From: Loigolactobacillus backii
Lineage (GTDB): Bacteria > Bacillota > Bacilli > Lactobacillales > Lactobacillaceae
NCBI RefSeq assembly: GCF_003946275.1
Contig: NZ_RHNQ01000001.1
Coordinates: 1-64,000, forward strand
DNA: 64,000 nt
Direction: 5' to 3'
The notes under the pieces are model-generated. The model worked only from the letters and a program-made list of their open reading frames with translations. It searched no databases and was not told the origin of the DNA. A program made the position numbers and the translations under genes. Positions 18,466-25,980 of this stretch are shown piece after piece (position 1 is the first letter of the stretch; each line of letters starts with the position of its first letter).

Positions 18466-19437
18466 TTACATTAACGTCTGTGCTGCGGTAATGATCGCCA
18501 ATTTATAAACATCTTCCTCGTTAGCACCTCGCGACAGATCAGAAACTGGTTTGTTCAAGCCTTGTAGAATTGGTCCCACGGCTTCAAAGCCTCCAAAACG
18601 TTGGGCAATTTTATAGCCAATATTCCCTGCTTGTAATTCGGGGAAGACAAAGACGGTGGCCTGGCCAGCAACCTTAGAATCTGGTGCTTTTTGTTGTCCT
18701 ACTGAAGACACATACGCAGCGTCAAATTGTAATTCGCCATCAATTTGGTATTCTGGTGCAGCCGTTTGAGCTAGCTTAGTTGCTTCCTGAACCTTGGTAA
18801 CAACATCAGCCTTTGCTGACCCCTTAGTTGAAAAACTCAATAAGGCAACGCGCGGATCAATGTCAAATAACGCGGCCGTTTTAGCCGATTCTACTGCAAT
18901 TTCTGCCAATTCTTGTGCGTTAGGATCAACGTTAATAGCACAATCAGAGAATAAGTAACGTTCTTTACCTTTGGTCATAATAAAGGCACCACTTGTTCGG
19001 CTAACACCAGGTTTTGTTTTAATGATTTGCAAGGCAGGTCGAACAGTATCGCCAGTTGGATGAACTGCACCGGAAACCATCCCGTCAACTGCACCAGTAT
19101 AAACTAGCATTGTTCCAAAATAATTTTCGTCTAATAACATTGTTTCGGCCTGTTCTTTAGTATTTTTACCTTTACGCCGTTCAACAAACGCCGCTACTAA
19201 GCTCGCAAAATCCGCACTATTAGCCGGATCAATAATTTCAATACCGGTTAGGTCAAAATCATGTTCTGCAGCCACTTGTTTAACCTTAGTGACATCCCCT
19301 AGAACAACTGGTGTTAGAACACCATCGGCCTTCAGACGACTAGCCGCACCAAGGATTCGTGGTTCTGTGCCTTCTGGAAAAACAATCTTAATGTTCTTAC
19401 CTTTGATCTTGCTGGTTAAGCTTGCGAATAATTCCAT
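18466..19437 (-). CDS. pta: phosphate acetyltransferase
   Basis: Pta interconverts acetyl-CoA and acetyl phosphate, linking to acetate kinase for ATP formation. The 323-residue protein has the usual short-form length. It carries KIVFPEGTEPRILGAA at the N-terminus, GAVHPTGDTVRPALQIIKT in the middle and FVFPELQAGNIGYKIAQRFGG near the C-terminus. GGAGGG precedes the ATG. A possible cre site lies 36-49 bp upstream. It follows ung on the same strand with a 64-bp gap. Confidence 0.96.
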   Translation of the reverse strand: MELFASLTSKIKGKNIKIVFPEGTEPRILGAASRLKADGVLTPVVLGDVTKVKQVAAEHDFDLTGIEIIDPANSADFASLVAAFVERRKGKNTKEQAETMLLDENYFGTMLVYTGAVDGMVSGAVHPTGDTVRPALQIIKTKPGVSRTSGAFIMTKGKERYLFSDCAINVDPNAQELAEIAVESAKTAALFDIDPRVALLSFSTKGSAKADVVTKVQEATKLAQTAAPEYQIDGELQFDAAYVSSVGQQKAPDSKVAGQATVFVFPELQAGNIGYKIAQRFGGFEAVGPILQGLNKPVSDLSRGANEEDVYKLAIITAAQTLM

Positions 19438-19472
19438 TTAAAAACCCTCCAGTAACTTTTAATACTTTCATA

Positions 19473-19486
19473 ATACAGCGCTTACA
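19473..19486 (-). promoter_or_regulatory. possible cre (CcpA) site upstream of pta
   Basis: TGTAAGCGCTGTAT on the minus strand matches the cre consensus TGWAANCGNTNWCA except at the last two bases. CcpA control of pta is known in other Firmicutes. Only one site is seen and the match is imperfect. Confidence 0.4.
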
Positions 19487-19501
19487 CCAAAAATCCTAGT
19501 C

Positions 19502-20200
19502 CTATTTTAAATCGGCCTCGTCCACTTGCTCAGGTAACTGCCAATCAATTGGCGTTTCTCCAAACTTTTCAAGTGCGGCATTCGTTTTCGAAAATGGTTT
19601 AGAGCCAAAGAAACCATAACTTGCAGAAAATGGACTGGGATGAGAAGACGTCAACACAGCATTCTTCGATTCATCGATTAAGTCGCGTTTTGCCTTAGCG
19701 GCGTTTCCCCACAAAATAAAGACAACCCCGCCGCGCTGAGATAACTTTTCAATTGCCTTATCCGTTAGCTGCTCCCAGCCTTTACCTTTATGCGAAAAGG
19801 CCTGGCCACGACGAACGGTTAAAACTGAATTCAACAGCAAGACGCCTTGATCGGCCCACTTCTTTAGATAACCGTGTTTAACTGGGGCAATCCCTAAATC
19901 ACTTTGCAATTCCTTATAAATGTTCTGTAAAGATGGTGGCAACTTTACTCCAGGCTGAACGGAAAAGCTAACGCCCATCCCTTGATTAGGATTATGGTAC
20001 GGATCTTGGCCCAAGATAACAACTTTAACCTGATCGAATGGCGTCCATTCAAAGGCCGTAAAGATGTGGTACATATCTGGATAAACCGTCTGCGTCTCGT
20101 ATTCACCTTTTAAAAATTCATGTAATTGTGCGTAATAAGTTTTCGCAAATTCTGGCTCTAAAATAGTTTGCCAGTCATTATGAATCAATGTTTTCATCAT
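19502..20200 (-). CDS. ung: uracil-DNA glycosylase
   Basis: Family 1 UNG removes uracil from DNA. The 232-residue protein has the catalytic water-activating motif [11 protein letters not shown] (Asp66) and the DNA-intercalation motif [13 protein letters not shown] near the C-terminus, where the catalytic His lies. Two Met codons open the frame and GAGGTG precedes them. The ung-pta-tsaE order is also familiar from other lactobacilli (from memory). Confidence 0.96.
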   Translation of the reverse strand: MMKTLIHNDWQTILEPEFAKTYYAQLHEFLKGEYETQTVYPDMYHIFTAFEWTPFDQVKVVILGQDPYHNPNQGMGVSFSVQPGVKLPPSLQNIYKELQSDLGIAPVKHGYLKKWADQGVLLLNSVLTVRRGQAFSHKGKGWEQLTDKAIEKLSQRGGVVFILWGNAAKAKRDLIDESKNAVLTSSHPSPFSASYGFFGSKPFSKTNAALEKFGETPIDWQLPEQVDEADLK

Positions 20201-20330
20201 TATAGCACCTCACTGCTATCTATCTTACCGCCCTGCCATTTAAAAAGCTATCCACATCAAAAGATAACGGTTTCGTGGTTCTTTAAAAGTATGCTAAACT
20301 ATTAGTGAAAACGAAACGGAGGGATCCGCA

Positions 20331-21200
20331 TTGATTCAACTGATTGCATCCGATATGGATGGCACTTTATTAAACGAAAAGATGACTGTTTCCAGTGAAA
20401 ATGCAGCCGCAATTCAACGCGCGGCGCAACTGGGAATTAAGTTTATCGTTGCCACAGGTCGCGGTTACACAGAAGCCAAACCGCTCATCGAACAAGTTGG
20501 CATTGAGGCCCCTATTATCACAATGAATGGCGCCCAAGTCTTTAACCATACTGGTGAAGTCATTGATACTGTCAGTATCCGTAAGGAAGTTGTTCGCAAA
20601 ATTTTTCATGTTCTCAAAGAAAAAGGCCTTTACTTTGAAGCAATGACAACTAAAGGAACTTTTTCTGATAGCAAAATGAAGCGAATTCAAAATGTCGCGT
20701 CACTACTTGTTGATCTCAAAACAACTGATAGCTTTAAGATTGCCGTTTCACTTGCATCCGCCCGGCTTGAATTAATGGACATTAATTACGTTGCAAGCTA
20801 CGATACGGTTTTAGACGATAAGGATAATTTTGTGCTTAAAGTCATTGCGTTTAGTCCCGAAAAACGTGAAATTTTGGCACCAATAGCAGATCAACTAGAA
20901 CAGCTAGGTAACTTAGCGATTACCGCCAGCTCGGCTAGTAATATTGAAATTAATCATATCAACGCCCAAAAAGGCATCGCCCTTGAGACTTACGCCAATT
21001 CATTAGGAATTAACATGAATAATGTCATGTCGATTGGCGACAACCTGAATGACCGTTCAATGCTTGAGGCCGCCGGTGTCAGTTTTGCAATGGGAAATGC
21101 AACTGAGAAAATTAAACAAGTTGCCCGTTATTTAACGGACACTAACGTTAAAGATGGCGTCGGTAAAGCGATTAACCGGGCAATTGACGAAAAGCTGTAG
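20331..21200 (+). CDS. Cof-type HAD-superfamily phosphatase
   Basis: This 289-residue protein is a class IIB HAD hydrolase. It has the nucleophile motif DMDGTLLNE at the N-terminus, motif II in FIVATGRGY, and the metal-binding GDNLNDRSMLEAAG motif near the C-terminus, with a cap domain inserted between. Such enzymes dephosphorylate sugar phosphates, FMN or PLP; the substrate is unknown. The start is TTG with a strong GGAGGG at 7-8 nt. Confidence 0.9.
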   Translation: MIQLIASDMDGTLLNEKMTVSSENAAAIQRAAQLGIKFIVATGRGYTEAKPLIEQVGIEAPIITMNGAQVFNHTGEVIDTVSIRKEVVRKIFHVLKEKGLYFEAMTTKGTFSDSKMKRIQNVASLLVDLKTTDSFKIAVSLASARLELMDINYVASYDTVLDDKDNFVLKVIAFSPEKREILAPIADQLEQLGNLAITASSASNIEINHINAQKGIALETYANSLGINMNNVMSIGDNLNDRSMLEAAGVSFAMGNATEKIKQVARYLTDTNVKDGVGKAINRAIDEKL

Positions 21201-21470
21201 AAACTGGCCTGTTTTCCTAGTTTAACCTATGTTACGCTTGGAAATACTCGCACCAGTATTTTTCCTGGTTAGTTTAATTAATGTAAACGTGTTTGAAAAA
21301 GCAGCTTCTGCAGTTGTCATGTTTCAACTTGGCTGCACTTCGGACTTCGGGCCATCTTAGCCCGATCGCCAGCGTCAGTGAAGCTAGTAATAATCCCCAA
21401 TTGTGGAGTAGAATCTGGCTGCTTTTTCAAACACTCTCTATAGTTACGCTCTTATAAAGAGGTGAATTGT
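21201..21470. other. intergenic region with full family B element
   Basis: No gene. It is dominated by the family B element at 21289-21434. Nothing else is recognised. Confidence 0.6.
21289..21434 (+). repeat. family B element B3 with perfect 16-bp inverted ends
   Basis: The ends GTGTTTGAAAAAGCAG (21289-21304) and CTGCTTTTTCAAACAC (21419-21434) are exact inverted repeats 146 bp apart. The inside includes CTTCGG...CCGAT-type short inverted repeats and no ORF. Size and ends fit a MITE-like element. Confidence 0.7.
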
Positions 21471-21989
21471 GTGCTGCAACTGTACATTAAGCAACAATTA
21501 CTGGCATCTAAGGGAGTGCCCATCATTGTTCGCGACCAGAAAAAAAAGCCCCGCTTTCTGGTTACTGGGCGTTTTGGTTTACGCCAAGATTCATTTACCC
21601 TTTACGCCATGGATGGTCATTATATTGCTGAAATTAAACAGATGTCATTAGGTTTATTTCCTAAATTTGACCTTTATCTAGGCCATAAAAAAGTTGGTGC
21701 CATCAAAAAAATGTACGGTGTTTGGCACCAATTTCAGTTTGTTAACGATCTAAATTGGATTATTATGGGAGATTTATTACGCCATCACTATAAAATTTAC
21801 CACCGGACAGAAACGTTGTTAGTAATGGATAAAGCCTTCTTATCGGATGGTGACTACTACCAACTTTCAATCACCCACGAATCTGACGCGCCCCTCTGCA
21901 TTTTATTAAGTCTCGTATTGGATCATTGGTCGGTTCGCCGGGATAAAAAGCCACAGAAACGCCGCAACTTGAACGCAATCTATGATTAA
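21471..21989 (+). CDS. LURP-one-related (YxjI-like) beta-barrel protein
   Basis: This 172-residue protein starts LQLYIKQQLLASKGVPIIVRD and repeats short beta strands with Gly turns (RFLVTGRF, AMDGHYIAEIKQ). This fits the LURP-one/YxjI family (tubby-like barrel), whose function in bacteria is unclear. The GTG at 21471 has AAAGAGG 8 nt upstream. A GTG three codons earlier overlaps the ribosome site and is less likely. It is a single gene between a family B element and a strong terminator. Confidence 0.7.
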   Translation: MLQLYIKQQLLASKGVPIIVRDQKKKPRFLVTGRFGLRQDSFTLYAMDGHYIAEIKQMSLGLFPKFDLYLGHKKVGAIKKMYGVWHQFQFVNDLNWIIMGDLLRHHYKIYHRTETLLVMDKAFLSDGDYYQLSITHESDAPLCILLSLVLDHWSVRRDKKPQKRRNLNAIYD

Positions 21990-21991
21990 CT

Positions 21992-22051
21992 AAAAGTACC
22001 ACTTCTCAATCACCTGTTGTTACACCAAGGTGATTGAAAAGTGGTACTTTT
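21992..22051 (+). terminator. strong bidirectional terminator between converging genes
   Basis: 23-base arms from AAAAGTACCACTT to its complement with one mismatch, a 14-nt loop, and T runs on both strands. It serves the LURP-one gene (plus) and the GNAT gene (minus). Confidence 0.9.
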
Positions 22052-22057
22052 TTAATT

Positions 22058-22624
22058 TTAACCGTTAGTAAGCTGCATGTGTTCGTAACTATGACCACTT
22101 AAGGTCGTCATCCCTACTTTTTTATAACCCATTTTAAGGTAAAGCTTCTTAGCGTTAGGATTAGCAACATCAACGTTTAAACCAACCTTGTTAAAGCCCT
22201 GCTTCTTCGCTAAATCAGGAATTGCCTTTAATAATTCGGTACCTACACCCTGGTGTTGCTGATTTTCTGCAACGGATAAGGTGTCCAAATACCATTCCCC
22301 AGGAAAGGCCTCCTTATCCGTGAAAACTTTATCGTTTGGGTCGGCACCTAATTCAGGTAAATAGACCTTTAACGCGTCATCAATGTGTACCTCAGCTTCA
22401 GCGGGATAGCCAAAGGCAACCCCAACGACTTTATCATTACGTAGCGCCACTAATCCGTGCCGATAGCTATAACGATAATCCTCAGTTTGGTAAGCTTTAG
22501 CAAGAACATCAAAAAAGGCCTTCTGGTCAACGTTTTTCAAAAATGGCAGTTCCATCTCTTCTAACACAATATTGATAATCGGGACAACTGCTTTTACGTC
22601 TTTCTTTTCTGCTGGTCTAATCAT
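22058..22624 (-). CDS. GNAT-family N-acetyltransferase
   Basis: This 188-residue GNAT protein starts MIRPAEKKDVKAVVP. It has the acetyl-CoA binding stretch LSVAENQQHQGVGTELLKAI and the C-terminal NVDVANPNAKKLYLKMGYKK. A good GGAGG precedes the ATG. The substrate is unknown. It is transcribed alone, divergent from the glutamine transporter genes. Confidence 0.85.
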   Translation of the reverse strand: MIRPAEKKDVKAVVPIINIVLEEMELPFLKNVDQKAFFDVLAKAYQTEDYRYSYRHGLVALRNDKVVGVAFGYPAEAEVHIDDALKVYLPELGADPNDKVFTDKEAFPGEWYLDTLSVAENQQHQGVGTELLKAIPDLAKKQGFNKVGLNVDVANPNAKKLYLKMGYKKVGMTTLSGHSYEHMQLTNG

Positions 22625-22703
22625 AATTTATCCTCCTTGTGACTCTACTGACCAGTGTACGAAAGGATTTCAACTCTGTCAAAGTTAGAATCCGCAAAAA
22701 GGA

Positions 22704-22767
22704 TAGTCAGCGTTTAAAATCTATGTTATATTAGATGACATAGAGTCGTGTCACTTTATATAACATA
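22704..22767 (+). promoter_or_regulatory. candidate promoter and inverted repeat upstream of the glutamine transporter
   Basis: A weak -35 TAGTCA (22704-22709), 17-bp spacer and -10 TATATT (22727-22732) are overlapped by a 10-bp inverted repeat TATGTTATAT (22722-22731) and ATATAACATA (22758-22767). The repeat could bind a regulator or fold in the 26-nt-looped leader. Confidence 0.45.
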
Positions 22768-22785
22768 TTATTTGGAGGCCTTTTT

Positions 22786-24231
22786 ATGCGCAAGCGTTTG
22801 CTTTGGTTAGGCACAGTCCTACTAGCTTGTTTGAGCTTATTTACGTTTTTTAGTACTAAAACTCAGGCGGCAGAAAAAACTTATACAATTGGAACAGATA
22901 TTACATACGCACCATTTGATTTTCAGGATTCAAATGGGCACTATACCGGCATTGATATTGATTTAATTAAGGCCATCGCTAAAGAAGAAGGTTTTAAAGT
23001 TAAATTAAAACCAGTTGGCTTTAACGCCGCTGTCCAAGCAGTTGAAGCTAACCAAATGGATGGTGTCATCGCTGGTATGACGATCACCAATGCACGTAAA
23101 CAACAGTTCGATTTTTCCGATCCCTACTACTACGCCGGTGAAGTTATGGCGGTTAAGCAAGGTAGTTCCATTAAATCACTAGAAGATTTGCGTGGTAAAA
23201 AAGTAGCCCTAAAAGTGGGTACTTTAGGTGCAAGTTACGCCAATTCAATTAAAAAGAAATACGGTTTTACAACAACTGAATTCGATCAATCAAATGATAT
23301 GTATAATGATGTTACAAGTGGTAATTCGGCTGCGGCCTTTGAAGATTACCCGGTTATGGCGTACGGTATTCGCAATGGCATGAAAATGAAAATTGTGACT
23401 AAACCAAAGGCCGGTGGTAGTTATGGTTTTGCGGTTAAAAAAGGTGAAAATCAAGAATTACTAACTAAATTTAACACTGGACTAAGTCATTTAAAGAAAA
23501 ATGGTCAATACGATAAAATCGTTGCTAAATACTTAGGTAAATCCGCTCAGGCTAAAGAAAAGAAAGCAGCTACAGGTAATGATGGTTTACTCAGTTTAGT
23601 TAAACAAAATAAGAGCTCCCTACTCAGTGGTCTTGGTCAAACGCTTTACTTGACGTTTATTTCAATCATCCTGGCAACCATTCTTGGTGTTATCGTTGGT
23701 TTGATGCAAGTAATGCCCGTTAAATGGGTTAATTGGCTATCAAGTATCATTATTTACATTTTCCGGGGAATGCCTTTACTAGTTCTGGCCCTCTTTATCT
23801 ATATTGGTGTTCCAAACTTGACTGGTAGTAAAATTTCCGCATTCGTTGCCGGAATTATTACACTAACCCTCAATGAAGGTGCCTACACTGCCGCTTTCGT
23901 TAGCGGCGGTATCAAGGCAGTTGATCCTGGGCAAATGGAAGCAGCACGCAGTCTTGGCCTTCCTTACGGTAAAGCAATGCGCCGTGTTATTTTACCACAA
24001 GGGGTCAAAATTATGGTTCCTTCCTTCATTAACCAGTTCATTATTACCTTAAAGGATACTTCAATTCTATCCGTGATTGGCATTCTTGAATTAACGCAAA
24101 CAGGTAAAATTATCATAGCTCGAAATCTACAGGGCTTCAAAGTTTGGACAATCATAGCAATTATGTACATTGTTATCATTACGCTATTAACCTGGCTATC
24201 CAAATTTGTTGAAAGGAGAATCAACGATTGA
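22786..24231 (+). CDS. glutamine-type amino-acid ABC transporter, binding protein-permease fusion
   Basis: This 481-residue protein joins a secreted binding domain to a membrane permease in one chain, as in GlnPH-type transporters. A signal peptide (about 1-28) ends at TQAAEKTY. Residues about 32-258 form a family 3 solute-binding domain ([24 protein letters not shown]). Residues about 275-480 carry about five membrane segments with the permease loop [20 protein letters not shown]. It overlaps the next gene by 4 bp. Glutamine or another polar amino acid is the likely substrate. Confidence 0.9.
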   Translation: MRKRLLWLGTVLLACLSLFTFFSTKTQAAEKTYTIGTDITYAPFDFQDSNGHYTGIDIDLIKAIAKEEGFKVKLKPVGFNAAVQAVEANQMDGVIAGMTITNARKQQFDFSDPYYYAGEVMAVKQGSSIKSLEDLRGKKVALKVGTLGASYANSIKKKYGFTTTEFDQSNDMYNDVTSGNSAAAFEDYPVMAYGIRNGMKMKIVTKPKAGGSYGFAVKKGENQELLTKFNTGLSHLKKNGQYDKIVAKYLGKSAQAKEKKAATGNDGLLSLVKQNKSSLLSGLGQTLYLTFISIILATILGVIVGLMQVMPVKWVNWLSSIIIYIFRGMPLLVLALFIYIGVPNLTGSKISAFVAGIITLTLNEGAYTAAFVSGGIKAVDPGQMEAARSLGLPYGKAMRRVILPQGVKIMVPSFINQFIITLKDTSILSVIGILELTQTGKIIIARNLQGFKVWTIIAIMYIVIITLLTWLSKFVERRIND

Positions 24232-24974
24232 GCGAACAAAATTTAAAAGTTGATGTCACCGACTTAATTAAAGATTATGGTAATAATCACGTTTTAAAAG
24301 GACTTAATTTACAAGTTAAAAATAATGAGGTTGTCTGTATGATTGGCCCATCAGGCTCAGGTAAAAGTACTTTTCTTCGGTGTTTAAATAAATTAGAAGA
24401 TCCCACTGCAGGCCGGATTGTGATTGACGGACACGATATCTCTAATAAAAATACCAACATGAACCACGTTCGGGAAAAAATTGGAATGGTTTTCCAGCAC
24501 TTTAATCTATTTCCCAATTTAACCGTTTTAGACAACATTACTTTGGCCCCAATCGAATTAAAAAAGATGACCAAACAACAAGCCGAAGCAACTGCCCACG
24601 ACCTTTTAAAAAACGTCGGTTTAGATGAAAAGGCGACTGCCTACCCCGCCTCCCTATCAGGTGGCCAAGAACAGCGAGTTGCGATTGCCCGGGCCTTAGA
24701 AATGCAACCGGACATTATGCTATTTGATGAACCAACTTCCGCCCTTGATCCAGAAATGGTTGGTGATGTTTTAGACGTTATGAAGAACTTGGCCAAACAA
24801 GGAATGACCATGATTGTCGTAACTCACGAAATGGGATTTGCCAAGGAGGTTGCCGATCGTGTTGTCTTTATGGCCGATGGTCACATTATGGAAGAAGGCC
24901 GACCCGCTGACCTATTTGATCATCCCCAAAACCCACGTACCCAGGACTTCTTACGTAAAGTGCTCAACGCGTAG
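24228..24974 (+). CDS. glnQ: glutamine-type amino-acid ABC transporter, ATP-binding protein
   Basis: This 248-residue ATPase powers the upstream fused transporter. It shows Walker A GPSGSGKS (40-47), the signature LSGGQ (143-147), Walker B IMLFDEP (163-169) and the H-loop THEMGFA. The start is TTG inside the TTGA overlap with the upstream stop and has AAAGGAGAA in front, so translation is coupled. It ends close to a family A repeat that supplies the terminator. Confidence 0.9.
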   Translation: MSEQNLKVDVTDLIKDYGNNHVLKGLNLQVKNNEVVCMIGPSGSGKSTFLRCLNKLEDPTAGRIVIDGHDISNKNTNMNHVREKIGMVFQHFNLFPNLTVLDNITLAPIELKKMTKQQAEATAHDLLKNVGLDEKATAYPASLSGGQEQRVAIARALEMQPDIMLFDEPTSALDPEMVGDVLDVMKNLAKQGMTMIVVTHEMGFAKEVADRVVFMADGHIMEEGRPADLFDHPQNPRTQDFLRKVLNA

Positions 24975-25011
24975 ATTCTCGCTTATAGATATAGAAACCC
25001 TATCTTTTTAG

Positions 25012-25102
25012 GCACGTGAACTCAGACTTTTGACGCGCGTTCTAGAATAACGTTCGAAAACAAATAAGAGGCTAGGACAAAAGTCCTAGCCTCTTATTTG
25101 TT
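25012..25102 (-). repeat. family A repeat copy A3, truncated, with bidirectional terminator
   Basis: Read on the minus strand: hairpin AAATAAGAGGCTAGGAC/GTCCTAGCCTCTTATTT (25062-25099, 17-bp perfect arms), then TCTAGAACGCGCGTCAAAAG and GAGTTCACGTGCCTA, where it stops. T-rich flanks on both strands fit a terminator for glnQ (plus) and for the short minus-strand transcript. Confidence 0.75.
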
Positions 25103-25187
25103 TTTGGACCAAAGGATGCTTTCGTTCGGTCCTTTCTTATTAAATTTTTTGTTTAATGATCTAACGATTAGCCCAAACGAATAACCT

Positions 25188-25250
25188 TCATAGAATCTTT
25201 TGGCGCCAATATCCCGTACAGATGTGTTGCACATGGCTTATTAAGCACAT
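25188..25250 (-). CDS. candidate 20-residue peptide ORF
   Basis: An ATG with a perfect GGAGG at 7 nt opens a 20-codon frame (starts MCLISHVQHICTGYW, ends in Leu then TGA). An extended -10 (TGCTATAGT, 25271-25279) lies so close that the leader would be only about 12-14 nt. The transcript would run into the repeat A3 hairpin. The start codon can pair in a short stem (GATGTG with CACATC). The peptide matches nothing I know; it could be a real microprotein, a leader, or chance. Confidence 0.35.
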   Translation of the reverse strand: MCLISHVQHICTGYWRQKIL

Positions 25251-25472
25251 CCTAACACCTCCACAAAATTACTATAGCATATTCATTTTGGATAGTAAGT
25301 GTAGATGATAAGGCTTTAATTAATTTTTTTCAAATAGTGTCATTAATGTGCAATTCTGCAGTAAATTCTCATTATTTTCAAGAAATATCAATTATTAATC
25401 GAAATAATCGCGCCGGGAACCGATAATTAATGAGAAAATTAGTGCGTATTTTTAATCAAAATCAACAAAAAA

Positions 25473-25497
25473 AGTCACCGCTAAATTAACGGTGACT
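25473..25497 (-). terminator. terminator overlapping the smpB stop codon
   Basis: An 8-bp stem AGTCACCG/CGGTGACT has the smpB stop codon in its loop, followed on the minus strand by seven T. The last codons of smpB form the 5' arm. Confidence 0.9.
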
Positions 25498-25956
25498 CTT
25501 TAAAACACGTTGTAATTCACGATCTTGCTCACGACGTTTAATCGTTTCACGCTTATCGTACTCATGTTTCCCTTTGGCAACACCAATTAGAACTTTCGCA
25601 AAGCCATGTTTTAAATAAACTCGCAGCGGCACTAAAGTAATGCCCGCACTACTAGTTGCAATACCCAGTTTACGAATCTCTTTTTTGTGTAACAATAACT
25701 TTCGATTACGCAACGGATCAACGTTAAATTGATTACCCTGCGCATAAGCACTAATGTGAACATTTTCAAGCCAAAGTTCATCACTGTGAATCCGAGCAAA
25801 ACCATCTTTTAAATTCATGCGGCCAGCCCGGACTGATTTGATCTCGGTCCCGGTTAACGCAACGCCGGCCTCGTAAGTTTCTAAAATACTGTAATCATGG
25901 CGCGCTTTTTTATTCTGCGCTAACACGTTATCTTGCTTCTTTTGTTGTTTCGCCAC
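25486..25956 (-). CDS. smpB: SsrA-binding protein
   Basis: SmpB brings tmRNA to stalled ribosomes for trans-translation. The 156-residue protein shows the typical [21 protein letters not shown] start, the [19 protein letters not shown] block, and a basic tail rich in Lys and Arg ([20 protein letters not shown]). It follows rnr by 24 bp on the same strand, and RNase R acts in the same pathway. The ssrA gene itself is not found in the adjacent region. Confidence 0.96.
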   Translation of the reverse strand: MAKQQKKQDNVLAQNKKARHDYSILETYEAGVALTGTEIKSVRAGRMNLKDGFARIHSDELWLENVHISAYAQGNQFNVDPLRNRKLLLHKKEIRKLGIATSSAGITLVPLRVYLKHGFAKVLIGVAKGKHEYDKRETIKRREQDRELQRVLKSHR

Positions 25957-25980
25957 TAGTCTTCACCTCACTACTTAAGG

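Larger units (their letters stand above)
24975..25485. other. 511-bp region without a long gene
   Basis: Contents: a truncated family A repeat in minus orientation (25012-25102), a candidate short transcript with a 20-codon ORF (25188-25250, minus strand) and an extended -10 promoter (25271-25279). There is also an imperfect long hairpin (25366-25436), and the smpB terminator closes the region. I searched for tmRNA here because smpB is adjacent, and saw no tag ORF or acceptor-stem signature. Confidence 0.65.

Noticed and set aside
24975-25485. tmRNA (ssrA) gene next to smpB
   Set aside because: No tRNA-Ala-like acceptor ends, no tag-peptide frame ending in AA, and no T-arm were found on either strand.
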